64,000 nucleotides of DNA from positions 4,588,001 through 4,652,000 of the forward strand of contig NC_013595.1 in NCBI RefSeq assembly GCF_000024865.1, written 5' to 3'. The notes under the pieces are model-generated. The model was not told the origin of the DNA. It was given only the letters and a program-made list of their open reading frames with translations, and made no database searches. The position numbers and the translations under genes were made by a program. Each line of letters opens with the position of its first letter. Within the stretch, counting starts at the first letter, position 1. Shown one piece after another: positions 33,930 to 42,502 of this stretch. The stretch is from Streptosporangium roseum DSM 43021. Its GTDB lineage: Bacteria > Actinomycetota > Actinomycetes > Streptosporangiales > Streptosporangiaceae.

Positions 33930-34412
33930 ATGGCAGGACACACAGACAACGCGATCGTCATCAAGGCGCCCATGGAGCTGGTCTGGGACATGACCAACGA
34001 CGTCGCGTCGTGGCCCCAGCTGTTCAGCGAGTACGCCACCGCGGAGATCCTCGAACGCGGCGGCGACACGGTCACCTTCCGCCTCACCATGCATCCCGAC
34101 GAGGAGGGCAGAGTGTGGAGCTGGGTCTCGGAGCGGACCGCCGACCCGGTGAAGCGCGAGGTGCGCGCGCACCGGATCGAGACCGGCCCCTTCGAGTTCA
34201 TGAACATCTACTGGGAGTACCGCGAGGTCGAGGACGGCGTGCGGATGCGCTGGGTGCAGGACTTCCACATGAAGCCGCAGGCACCGGCGGACGACGACGG
34301 GATGACCGAGCACCTCAACCGCAACACCGCGATCCAGATGGACCGGATCAAGGGGCTGGTCGAGGCGGCCGCGGCGGCGTTCGCCGGACCGGGCCGGCGG
34401 GCAGTGGAATGA
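33930..34412 (+). CDS. Monodomain aromatase/cyclase (SRPBCC, TcmN/WhiE-ORFVI type)
   Basis: A 160-residue START/Bet v1-like aromatase/cyclase: DNAIVIKAPMELVWDMTNDVASWPQLFSEYATAEIL at the start and RMRWVQDFHMKPQAPADD near residues 109-127. Single-domain members set the first ring (C9-C14 or C7-C12) in unreduced or long-chain aromatic polyketides, unlike didomain forms used for C9-reduced chains. A KR gene is also present (34932), a combination seen in pentangular systems. The stop overlaps the DUF1772 start (ATGA). Confidence 0.92.
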   Translation: MAGHTDNAIVIKAPMELVWDMTNDVASWPQLFSEYATAEILERGGDTVTFRLTMHPDEEGRVWSWVSERTADPVKREVRAHRIETGPFEFMNIYWEYREVEDGVRMRWVQDFHMKPQAPADDDGMTEHLNRNTAIQMDRIKGLVEAAAAAFAGPGRRAVE

Positions 34413-34882
34413 TCCGGGCGCTCGTCCCGCTGGCACTCCTCGCGAACGGCATCGCGGCGGGCGTCATGCTCGGCAACGCGATAGGGCTGGCGGCGCACGC
34501 CCTCCGGCTGCCGTACGCGGGGTACGTCGATCTGATCAAGTTCATGTGGCCGCGCTACGACCCGTTCCTGCCCATCACGAACGTGCTGGGGTTCGGGCTG
34601 GACGTCGCCATCGCGGTGACGGTCCACGGCGAGCGGGGCACCACCGGCGCCTCCGGCCTGTTCGGGCTGGCCGCGGCGCTGCTCGCCGTACTCATGGCGA
34701 TCTCGCTGCTCAAGAACGTTCCGATCAACAAGTACGTGACCGCGCTCGATCCGGCCAGCCCGCCGGACGACTGGCCCGAGCGCGATCCACGCGCCAGCTG
34801 GAAGAACTGGAACAACGTGCGGGTGGTGCTCTCCATGGCCGCGCTGATCGCCAATCTGGCGGGAGCGGCAGTCCTCCTTTAG
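34409..34882 (+). CDS. DUF1772 membrane protein (anthrone oxygenase-like), copy 2
   Basis: A 157-residue protein with four membrane segments (near 4-30, 50-68, 75-97 and 135-156) and the NVPIN motif in LLKNVPINKYVTALDP, shared with the protein at 23029. It overlaps the aromatase gene by 4 bp, so it is made with the core enzymes. Likely an anthrone-type oxygenase or a membrane-associated helper of oxidation. Confidence 0.82.
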   Translation: MIRALVPLALLANGIAAGVMLGNAIGLAAHALRLPYAGYVDLIKFMWPRYDPFLPITNVLGFGLDVAIAVTVHGERGTTGASGLFGLAAALLAVLMAISLLKNVPINKYVTALDPASPPDDWPERDPRASWKNWNNVRVVLSMAALIANLAGAAVLL

Positions 34883-34931
34883 CCGCCTTCGGCGGCCGAT
34901 CCAGAAACGTCACAGAGATGGCAGAGGGACG

Positions 34932-35663
34932 ATGGAACTCAAGCTGACAGGCAAGAAGGCACTCGTGACCGGAGGCTCACGCGGTATCGGGCGGGGAATC
35001 GTCCTCGGCCTCGCCCGCGCGGGCGCCGACGTGGTGACGTGCTACCGGACCGAGAGCGAGGCCGTCACGAGCCTGGCCCGCGAGCTCAAGGAGACCGGCG
35101 GCAACCATCAGCTCGTCAAGGCGGACGTGAGCGACCCGGCCGAGGTCGACGCGCTCGTCGAGGACTGCCGCACCTCGCTCGGCTCCCTCGACGTGGTCGT
35201 GCACAACGCGGGCGTCATCAGCCACGTGCCGTTCGCCGAGCTCCCGGTCGAGGAGTGGCGGCGCGTGGTGGAGAACAACCTGGGCGGGCCGTACCTGGTG
35301 ACGCAGCGGGCGCTGCCGCTGCTGTCGGCCGGTGGTTCCATCATCTTCATCGGCTCCAGGGTGGCCACCGTCGGGATCCCGCTGCGCTCCCACTACACCG
35401 CCACCAAGGCCGGCCTGGTCGGGCTCACCCGCTCCCTCGCCAAGGAGCTGGGCCCGCGGGGGCTGCGCGTGAACGTGGTGGCGCCGGGGCCGGTCGAGAC
35501 GGAGGAACCCGCTCCGGCCGAGGTGCGGGAGCGGTACCAGAAGATGATCCCGCTCGGCCGGCTCGGCACCCCCGAGGACGTGGCCGGGGTCGTGGCGTTC
35601 CTGGCCAGCGACCTGTCGCGGTTCGTGAACGGCGAAACGATCAATGTCGACGGGGGGATCTGA
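34932..35663 (+). CDS. Polyketide ketoreductase (SDR family)
   Basis: A 243-residue SDR: KALVTGGSRGIGRGIVLGLARAG, HNAGVISH, IIFIGSRVAT, HYTATKAGLVGLTRSLAKELGPRGLRVNVVAPGPVETE and FLASDLSRFVNGETINVDGG. The Tyr-x3-Lys pair is present, while the usual catalytic Ser falls in IGSRVAT. Its place inside the core operon suggests reduction of a late ketone of the polyketide. Its stop overlaps the next ATG (TGATG). Confidence 0.9.
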   Translation: MELKLTGKKALVTGGSRGIGRGIVLGLARAGADVVTCYRTESEAVTSLARELKETGGNHQLVKADVSDPAEVDALVEDCRTSLGSLDVVVHNAGVISHVPFAELPVEEWRRVVENNLGGPYLVTQRALPLLSAGGSIIFIGSRVATVGIPLRSHYTATKAGLVGLTRSLAKELGPRGLRVNVVAPGPVETEEPAPAEVRERYQKMIPLGRLGTPEDVAGVVAFLASDLSRFVNGETINVDGGI

Positions 35664-37288
35664 TGTACGACGAGAACGTCCCGGTACTGATCGTGGGAGG
35701 CGGCCCGGTCGGGCTGTCCACCGCGGTCTTCCTCGGCCGGCACGGCATCAGGTCCCTGCTCGTCGAGAAACGGGCCGACACCTCCCTGCTGCCGCGCGCC
35801 CCCGGCCTGCAGGCGCGCACCATGGAGCTGTTCCGGGCGGCGGGACTGGGCAAGGAGATCCGGGCGCTGGAGATCGGCGACTCGCACCCGTTCTTCGAGG
35901 GCGGCATCCTGCGGGTCAACACCTTCTCGGAGATCGTGGACGCGGAGGTCCTGGAGGCCCCGTCGCTGGACGGCCCGGCCATCAGCCCGGAGCGGGTCAT
36001 GGGGTGCGGCCAGGACCGCTACGAGGTGGTGCTGGCCGAGAAGGCGAGGGAGCTCGGCTGCGAGGTGCGCTTCGCCAGCCGGCTGCGGTCGATCGAACAG
36101 GACGACGACGGGGTGACCGCCCAGGTGGAGGACGTGCGGACCGGTGTGGTCCGCACGATCCGCGCCGGCTACCTGGTCGGCGCGGACGGCGCGGGCAGCT
36201 CGGTCCGCCGGGCGCTGGGCGTCTCCCGCTCCGGCCGCGGCACCGTGTTCAACGCGCTCAGCATCTACTTCCGCGCCCCTGAGCTGGAGGAGATCCTGGC
36301 GGACCGGCCGTTCATCCTGTGCTACGCCACCGCCGGGGGAACGATGACCGGGCTGTCCCGCCTGCACGGTCGGGACCCGTGGCTGGCCGCCCCGGTGTAC
36401 CACCCCGAGAAAGGCGAATCCCCGGCCGACTTCACCGACGAGCGCTGCGTCGAGATCGTCCGGACGGCGTCCGGCAAGCCGGACATGCACGTCGAGATCA
36501 TGGCGAAGGTCCCCTGGGAAGGCTCCCAGCTGGTGGCGGAGCACTTCAGGGTGGGCCGGGTCTTCCTGGCGGGGGACGCCGCCCACGTGCACCCGCCGGC
36601 CGGCGGGTTCGGCGCCAACACCGGCATCCACGACGCGCACAACCTGGCGTGGAAGCTCGCGGCCACGCTGCACGGCTGGGCGGGTGCCGAACTGCTCGAC
36701 ACCTACCACGACGAGCGTCACGCGGTGGGCGAGGCGATGGCCGAGCAGGCGATGGTCCGCAACCGCATCCGGCACGGGCACGCCAGCGACGAGGTCCGCG
36801 CCCGGATGGTCGATGACATCATCATCACGCTCGGCTACCGGTACCGCTCCCAGGCGGTCGTGACCGAGGAGTACAGGCCGGTGCTGACGGCGCCGCTGGA
36901 ACTCACCGGGGAGCCCGGCACCCGGGCGCCGCACCTCTGGCTCGAACGGGACGGTGAGCGGCTGTCCACGATCGACCTGTTCTGGGACTCCTTCGTGCTC
37001 CTCACCGGCCCCGAGGGCACGGCGTGGCAGGAGGCGGCCGACCGGCTGGCCGGGCGCACCGCGGTGCCGCTGCGCGTCGTGCGGATCGGCGCCGGCGGGG
37101 ACTACGCCGCGGTGGACGGCGACTGGGCCGCGGCCTTCGGCGTCTCGGCGCGCGGCGCGGTCCTGGTGCGGCCGGACGCGTTCGTGGCCTGGCGGAGCGG
37201 CGACGGCCAGCCCGGACCCGAGAAGGTCCTCGCCGACGTCCTCGACCAGGCGGCCGGCACCGCGACCGTGGCCGCGATGGCGCGCTGA
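35663..37288 (+). CDS. FAD-dependent aromatic hydroxylase / Baeyer-Villiger-type oxygenase
   Basis: A 541-residue group A flavoprotein of the type common in aromatic polyketide clusters: LIVGGGPVGLSTAVFLGRHG, RAPGLQARTMELFR, YLVGADGAGSSVRRALG and VFLAGDAAHVHPPAGGFGANTG, followed by a thioredoxin-like C-terminal domain (about residues 410-535) usual for this subfamily. It hydroxylates rings or performs oxidative ring opening and rearrangement, as in xanthone-forming pathways. Translationally coupled to the ketoreductase. Confidence 0.92.
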   Translation: MYDENVPVLIVGGGPVGLSTAVFLGRHGIRSLLVEKRADTSLLPRAPGLQARTMELFRAAGLGKEIRALEIGDSHPFFEGGILRVNTFSEIVDAEVLEAPSLDGPAISPERVMGCGQDRYEVVLAEKARELGCEVRFASRLRSIEQDDDGVTAQVEDVRTGVVRTIRAGYLVGADGAGSSVRRALGVSRSGRGTVFNALSIYFRAPELEEILADRPFILCYATAGGTMTGLSRLHGRDPWLAAPVYHPEKGESPADFTDERCVEIVRTASGKPDMHVEIMAKVPWEGSQLVAEHFRVGRVFLAGDAAHVHPPAGGFGANTGIHDAHNLAWKLAATLHGWAGAELLDTYHDERHAVGEAMAEQAMVRNRIRHGHASDEVRARMVDDIIITLGYRYRSQAVVTEEYRPVLTAPLELTGEPGTRAPHLWLERDGERLSTIDLFWDSFVLLTGPEGTAWQEAADRLAGRTAVPLRVVRIGAGGDYAAVDGDWAAAFGVSARGAVLVRPDAFVAWRSGDGQPGPEKVLADVLDQAAGTATVAAMAR

Positions 37289-37290
37289 CG

Positions 37291-37989
37291 ATGACGGCGC
37301 CGACCGGGGAGCGCAAGAGGATGCACGACGAGCTGTCGGCGATCGCCGGACCCATACTGGCCCGGATCAGGGAGCATCCCTTCTGGGCCGGACTGCGCGA
37401 CGGCACGCTGCCGTCGGCCTCGCTGTGGTACTTCGCCGAGCAGGACGCCCGCCATGTCGTCCCCGCGTACGCGCGGGCACTGGCCCGCTGCGGCGCGGTC
37501 GCCGACCAGGACGCGCACGGCGCGCTGCTCTGCTCGGCGGCCAGTGCCACGTTCGGCTCGCTCTCCCGGCTGGACAGCGAGCTGACCAAGCTGGCGGAGG
37601 CGCTCGGCAAGCCGCCGGGCGCCGCCGCCGTCACACCCGCCCCGCCGATCCACGCGCACACCTCCTTCATGCTCGCGGCGCCCGCCGTCTCGTTCGCCTC
37701 CGGCGTCGGCGGGCTCCTGCCCATGACCTGGTTCCACCTCGAGGTCTCCAACGATCTGAGGGAACGGTACGAACCCGGGTCCCGCTACGCCGCCTGGATC
37801 GACCAGTACTGCCCCGAAGGCGGCTTCTACCAGGAGTACGTCGCGGCGTACCTGGACATGGTCGACGAGGTGGGCGGGCAGTGCTCGGCCGGCGAGCGGG
37901 AGCGGCTCGTCGACCATTTCCTGCTCGGTGCTCGCTATGAGTTTTCGTTCGCTGACGCAGCGTGGCAGCGGAAGGGGTGGTTGATGTAG
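37291..37989 (+). CDS. TenA-like (heme-oxygenase fold) protein without the catalytic Cys, copy 1
   Basis: A 232-residue TenA/thiaminase II-fold protein: HPFWAGLRDGTLPSASLWYFAEQDARHVVPAYARAL, LLPMTWFHLEVSNDL and RYEFSFADAAW. By hand alignment to Bacillus TenA, the substrate Asp (Asp52) and the C-terminal Glu (Glu217) are kept, but the nucleophilic Cys of LPC is Met145. Thiaminase activity is therefore unlikely. It is the last gene of the core operon, 2 bp after the FAD hydroxylase, and has a paralogue at 62473. Probably a cluster enzyme of unknown reaction. Confidence 0.85.
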   Translation: MTAPTGERKRMHDELSAIAGPILARIREHPFWAGLRDGTLPSASLWYFAEQDARHVVPAYARALARCGAVADQDAHGALLCSAASATFGSLSRLDSELTKLAEALGKPPGAAAVTPAPPIHAHTSFMLAAPAVSFASGVGGLLPMTWFHLEVSNDLRERYEPGSRYAAWIDQYCPEGGFYQEYVAAYLDMVDEVGGQCSAGERERLVDHFLLGARYEFSFADAAWQRKGWLM

Positions 37990-38098
37990 GACCATGCTTC
38001 GGGGCGGCGTTTCGAGCAGGCGTCGAGCCTGCGGGACCAGACTCGGCCCGACAACTCCCGGTTTATCCGGTGACCAGCACATTCTTGGAGTATGCGGC

Positions 38099-39712
38099 AT
38101 GGGTATCACACCGAGTTCGACACGGAGAAATCGCGGTGCGTGGTATCGGACACGAGCCATTCGAGCACTCATACTCGCTGCCGGTATGAGCGTCGGAATC
38201 GCGTCCGTCGTGCCCGGCGCCTCGGCACAGGCCGGATCGCAGGCGTCGAGCGGCAAGAAGTACTACCTTGACTGCGGCGCCGGCAACGACTCCGCCACCG
38301 GCACGTCGGCCGGGACCGCGTGGCGGACCCTCGCCCGCGTCAACACGGTCACCTTCCAGCCCGACGACTCCATCCTCCTGCGCAGGGGCAGCACCTGCAA
38401 CGGTGTCCTGCAGCCGCAGGGGTCCGGTACGGCCGCCAAGCCGATCACCGTCAGCGCCTACGGCAGCGGCGCCCGCCCGGCGATCGTCGGGGGCGGCGCC
38501 CGCGCGGCCGTGTTCCTGCGCAACGTCCAGGGCTGGGAGATCCGCAACCTCGACGTCTCCAACCCGGGCGCCGCCGACGGCACCCCGCGCACGGGCATCT
38601 ACGTGCTGCTGGAGGACTACGGCACCGGCAAGCACTACGTGGTCGAGGACGTCAAGGTCCATGACGTGCTCGGCTGCGACTGCCTGCAGCCGGAGCTGGA
38701 GAACAGCGGCGGCATCCTGTTCAAGGCCGCCGGGTCGAGCACGCCCACCGGCTTCGACAAGATCAGGGTGTCCCGCAACGTCGTCTCCGGCGTCGACAAC
38801 ATCGGGATCGGCACCCTGTCGCAGTGGTCTCGCCGTACGCCCCTGTATCCGTCCGGGTCGAACTCGTTCGTCCCGATCACCGACGTGCACATATTCGCGA
38901 ACAAGCTCAGCGACATGGGCGGCGACGGCATCCTCGTGCAGAACGGCGTGGACTCGCTCACGGAGTTCAACATCGTCAACGGGTTCGGCCTCCGCGCGAC
39001 GGCCTCTCACGCCGCGATCCTCGCCTTCAACTCCGACCGCCCGGTGATACAGCACAACGAGGTGACGGGCGGCGCCGCCTTCCCGCCGTCCTTCGCCTTC
39101 AGCGTCGACGCCGCCAACTCCGACATCGTCTACCAGTACAACTACAGTCACGACAACAACGGCCCGTTCATGCTCCTGTGCGCCTTCACCGGAACGAACA
39201 CCGACGGAGCGACGATCCGTTACAACGTCAGCCAGAACGACAAGGACCTTCTGCTGGGGACGTTCCAGATCCCCGTCATCGCCAACGGCTGCGACGTCCC
39301 CATAACGGATGTGAACATCTACAACAACGTGGTCTACAGCACAACCGCCACGGCGCTCGTCGGGACCCTCCACCCCACCCCGATGACGGTGAAGAACAAC
39401 ATATTCGTCGGCCGGCCGGAAGGGTCGACGATCGTCGACACGGTGGGGGTCTACGACCACAACCTTTACCGCAACATCACCTCGGTGCAGCCGGGCGACA
39501 CCCACGCGGTGACCGGCGACCCCCTGTTCGTCAGGCCGGGAGCCTCCGGGACCGTCGGCGTCCTCGGATACCGGCTCAAGTGCGGCTCCCCGGCCATCGG
39601 CGCGGGCACCGTCATCCCGGACAACGGCGGCCGTGACCTCTACGGCTTCCGGGTGCCGAGCGACGCGGCGCCGAACATCGGCGCCTACCAGGGGCCGTGC
39701 GCCAGCCGCTAG
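38099..39712 (+). CDS. Secreted right-handed parallel beta-helix protein
   Basis: A 537-residue protein with an N-terminal signal peptide (Arg-rich TRRNRGAWYRTRAIR, then hydrophobic ALILAAGMSVGIASVV, with likely cleavage after GASA). The mature part is a chain of beta-helix rungs rich in Asn, Gly and Thr, with YYLDCGAGNDSATGTSAGTAWRTLARV at its start, the usual opening of pectate-lyase-like proteins. Polysaccharide lyase, hydrolase or binding roles are possible. Codon use and GC look lower than in neighbours. It seems unrelated to the polyketide pathway and has its own terminator. Confidence 0.82.
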   Translation: MGITPSSTRRNRGAWYRTRAIRALILAAGMSVGIASVVPGASAQAGSQASSGKKYYLDCGAGNDSATGTSAGTAWRTLARVNTVTFQPDDSILLRRGSTCNGVLQPQGSGTAAKPITVSAYGSGARPAIVGGGARAAVFLRNVQGWEIRNLDVSNPGAADGTPRTGIYVLLEDYGTGKHYVVEDVKVHDVLGCDCLQPELENSGGILFKAAGSSTPTGFDKIRVSRNVVSGVDNIGIGTLSQWSRRTPLYPSGSNSFVPITDVHIFANKLSDMGGDGILVQNGVDSLTEFNIVNGFGLRATASHAAILAFNSDRPVIQHNEVTGGAAFPPSFAFSVDAANSDIVYQYNYSHDNNGPFMLLCAFTGTNTDGATIRYNVSQNDKDLLLGTFQIPVIANGCDVPITDVNIYNNVVYSTTATALVGTLHPTPMTVKNNIFVGRPEGSTIVDTVGVYDHNLYRNITSVQPGDTHAVTGDPLFVRPGASGTVGVLGYRLKCGSPAIGAGTVIPDNGGRDLYGFRVPSDAAPNIGAYQGPCASR

Positions 39713-39736
39713 CTCCTAGCTCCGCGCGACTCACAG

Positions 39737-39768
39737 CGGGCAGCCTCCCCGTACGGGGAGGCTGCCCG
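39737..39768. terminator. 32-bp perfect palindrome, terminator
   Basis: A 14-bp stem (39737-39750 and 39755-39768) with a GTAC loop that is itself symmetric, 24 bp after the beta-helix gene stop. Confidence 0.75.
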
Positions 39769-39893
39769 TCCGCTGTCCGGCCGTGGCCCGCGGGCGGAGT
39801 CGACGGGGCCGTTGCTCCATGCTCGCCCGGCACCCGAGGGGTTCTCGATCCGGGTCGGTCAACATCGGCAGACCCTTGAGATCGGAGACCGCC

Positions 39894-41234
39894 ATGACGC
39901 CCGTGACCTCGCCGGTCGGCCTGATCGGCCCGGACGAGTTACTGATCTTCCTGATGCAGGTCGGGCTGCTGCTGCTCTGCGCGCTGCTGCTCGGACGGCT
40001 GACCCAACGACTGGGGATGTCGGCCATCGTCGGCGAGCTGTGCGCGGGCGTGCTGCTCGGCCCCTCGGTGCTGGCGCGGGTGGCGCCGGGACTGAGCGAC
40101 TGGCTGCTGCCCCGCGACACCGCCCAGTTCCACATGCTCGACGCGGTCGGCCAGGTCGGCGTGCTGCTGCTCGTCGGCATCACCGGCATCCACATCGACC
40201 TGCGGCTGGTACGCCGCCGGGGAGTCACCGCGGCCCGGATCAGCCTCGCCGGTGTGGTCATCCCCCTCGCGCTCGGCGTGGCCGTCGGTCTCCTGCTGCC
40301 GGACTCGCTCGTCCCCGGCTCCGCCGACCGCAGCACGTTCGCGCTGTTCCTGGGGGTGGCGATGGGCGTCAGCGCCATCCCGGTCATCGCCAAGACGCTG
40401 ATGGAGATGCGCCTGCTGCACCGCAACATCGGGCAGCTGATCCTGTGCGCGGTCACGGTCGACGACATCGTCGGCTGGCTGCTGCTGTCCGTCGTCTCCG
40501 CCATGGCGACCACGGGGGTACGGGCGGGGAACATCGCCCTCTCCGTCGGCTACGTGGCCGCCGTCGTCGCCGTCGCCGTACTCGCCCGCCCGCTCGTACG
40601 GACCGCGCTGCGGGCGGCGGAGCGCTCCGACAGCAGGAGGGACGGCGGCGTGACGGTCACGCTGGTGGTCATCCTGGTGGTGCTGGCGGCGGCCGCGACG
40701 CAGGCCATGAAGCTGGAGGCGGTGTTCGGCGCCTTCGTGTGCGGGATCGTGATCAGCAGTTGCGGCACGCTGAACCCCGCCCGGCTGGCGCCGCTGCGCA
40801 CGACGGTCCTGTCCTTCCTCGCCCCGCTGTTCTTCGCGACCGCCGGGCTGCGGATGGACCTCGCCGCCCTGACCCAGCCGACGGTCCTGCTGGCCGGCGT
40901 CGGCGTGCTGCTCACCGCGATCCTGGGCAAGTTCGCGGGAGCCTATCTCGGGGCCCGGCTCAGCCGGCTCGGCCACTGGGAGGCCCTCGCGCTCGGCGCG
41001 GGCATGAACGCCCGCGGCGTCATCGAGGTCATCATCGCGATGGTCGGTCTCCGGCTGGGCGTGCTGAGCGCCGAGATGTACACGGTCATCGTGCTGGTGG
41101 CCATCGTGACGTCGCTGATGGCGCCGCCTATCCTGCGCCTGACGATGGCACGGGTCGAGCAGACCGCCGAGGAGCGGCTGCGCGAGGAGAGCCACGCGGT
41201 CGAAAAGGTCCGCAACACAGGCGGGACCACCTGA
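39894..41234 (+). CDS. Cation:proton antiporter (CPA2 family)
   Basis: A 446-residue polytopic membrane protein with about 12 helices: LIFLMQVGLLLLCALLLGRL, VGELCAGVLLGPSVL, a central VTVDDIVGW (the DD-type ion site of CPA2 exchangers) and GAGMNARGVIEVIIA in the second half. No cytosolic NAD-binding domain is attached. Exchanges Na+ or K+ for H+. Comparable antiporters occur in polyketide clusters as self-resistance or export genes, so it may protect the producer. GGAG stands 6 bp before ATG 39894. Confidence 0.9.
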   Translation: MTPVTSPVGLIGPDELLIFLMQVGLLLLCALLLGRLTQRLGMSAIVGELCAGVLLGPSVLARVAPGLSDWLLPRDTAQFHMLDAVGQVGVLLLVGITGIHIDLRLVRRRGVTAARISLAGVVIPLALGVAVGLLLPDSLVPGSADRSTFALFLGVAMGVSAIPVIAKTLMEMRLLHRNIGQLILCAVTVDDIVGWLLLSVVSAMATTGVRAGNIALSVGYVAAVVAVAVLARPLVRTALRAAERSDSRRDGGVTVTLVVILVVLAAAATQAMKLEAVFGAFVCGIVISSCGTLNPARLAPLRTTVLSFLAPLFFATAGLRMDLAALTQPTVLLAGVGVLLTAILGKFAGAYLGARLSRLGHWEALALGAGMNARGVIEVIIAMVGLRLGVLSAEMYTVIVLVAIVTSLMAPPILRLTMARVEQTAEERLREESHAVEKVRNTGGTT

Positions 41235-41356
41235 ACACGCCGACGGCAGGGCAGGCCGACTGTTTTGAGGCCGACCTCGCCAGGAGGCATCGGACCCGTC
41301 CGCCTCCGCGACTGGAACAATGAAGGCCTTGCACGCGTCACCGGGGAGGTACGTCT

Positions 41357-42457
41357 GTGAAGGTCGGAGAGGCGCGTTCCGCCGCAGTCCAGTGGGTCGC
41401 CCGGTATGCCCGACCCGATGCCGGCTTCCGGGGCGCGTACTTCAGCGGATCGACCATCGGGCTGCCGGACGAGGCCGAGCTGCCAGGCTCCTCCGACATC
41501 GACATCTTCGTCGTCACCGCCGAGGAGGATCCGCCGGCCAAGCCGGGGAAACTCCGTTTCCAGGGTGCCCTGCTGGAAGTCAGCTACCTGCGCTGGAGCG
41601 AGATCGCCTCCCCCGGCGACGTCCTCGCGTCCTACCACCTGGCCGGCGGCTTCCGCACCGACGCGATCATCGACGACCCCACCGGCCATCTGCGCCGACT
41701 GCACGCACACGTCTCACCCCGCTTCGCCGCCCTGCCCTGGGCCCGCCGCAGGTGCCAGGACGCCCGCCACCGGATCGAAACCCGCCTCGCTGCGATCGAC
41801 ACCTCGGCGCCATTCCACGAGCAGGTGGCCTCCTGGCTGTTCCCCACCGGCGTGACGTGCCACGTGCTCCTCGTCGCCGCCCTTCGCAACCCCACCATCC
41901 GCCTGCGTTACCTGGCAGCTCGCGAGGTCCTCACCGACTACGGCCACGTCGGCCTCTACCCGGAAATCCTGAGCCTTCTCGGCTGCTCACACCTGCCCGC
42001 GCAACGCGTCCAGCACCATCTGCGCGAACTCGCCGCGACGTTCGACGCGACCGTCCCGGTGGCGAAGACCCCGTTCTTCTTCAGCAGCGACATCACCCCT
42101 GCCGCACGGCCGATCGCGATCGACGGAAGCCAGAGGCTCATCGACTCGGGGGACCACCGCGAGGCGGTCTTCTGGATCGTCGCGACCTTCGCCCGCTGCC
42201 ACACCATCCTGGCCACGGACGCCCCCCGACTGCACGAGGCCCTCACCCCGGCCTTCCAGGCGGCCGTCGCCGATCTCGGCATCAGCTCCACCCACGACCT
42301 CCTCCACAGGGCCGAAGAGGTGACCCGGCTCCTGCCCAGGCTCTGGCAGACCACCGAGAACATCCTGATCAGCAACCCCGGCATCACCGGACAGGGAAGG
42401 GAAGACACCTCCCGGCCGCCGAGCGGTGTCCGTTCCCACCTACGGAACCACCGTTGA
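41357..42457 (+). CDS. Nucleotidyltransferase-domain protein
   Basis: A 366-residue protein with a Pol-beta-type nucleotidyltransferase motif: GS at residues 31-32 followed after a loop by SSDIDIF (Asp47 and Asp49 as metal ligands). The rest is helical and may form a substrate-binding cap, as in aminoglycoside nucleotidyltransferases. GTG 41357 follows GGGAGG. It could adenylylate a small molecule or a protein; its role near the halogenase gene is unknown, and it may be unrelated to the pathway. Confidence 0.72.
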   Translation: MKVGEARSAAVQWVARYARPDAGFRGAYFSGSTIGLPDEAELPGSSDIDIFVVTAEEDPPAKPGKLRFQGALLEVSYLRWSEIASPGDVLASYHLAGGFRTDAIIDDPTGHLRRLHAHVSPRFAALPWARRRCQDARHRIETRLAAIDTSAPFHEQVASWLFPTGVTCHVLLVAALRNPTIRLRYLAAREVLTDYGHVGLYPEILSLLGCSHLPAQRVQHHLRELAATFDATVPVAKTPFFFSSDITPAARPIAIDGSQRLIDSGDHREAVFWIVATFARCHTILATDAPRLHEALTPAFQAAVADLGISSTHDLLHRAEEVTRLLPRLWQTTENILISNPGITGQGREDTSRPPSGVRSHLRNHR

Positions 42458-42502
42458 ACGGTGCTCGAGCGATCTTCCAACCGGAGCGGCGAGCATGCGG
42501 TC

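Noticed and set aside
37291..37989. Thiaminase II for thiamine salvage
   Set aside because: The nucleophilic Cys is replaced by Met and the gene sits inside the PKS operon; no thiamine genes or TPP riboswitch are nearby.
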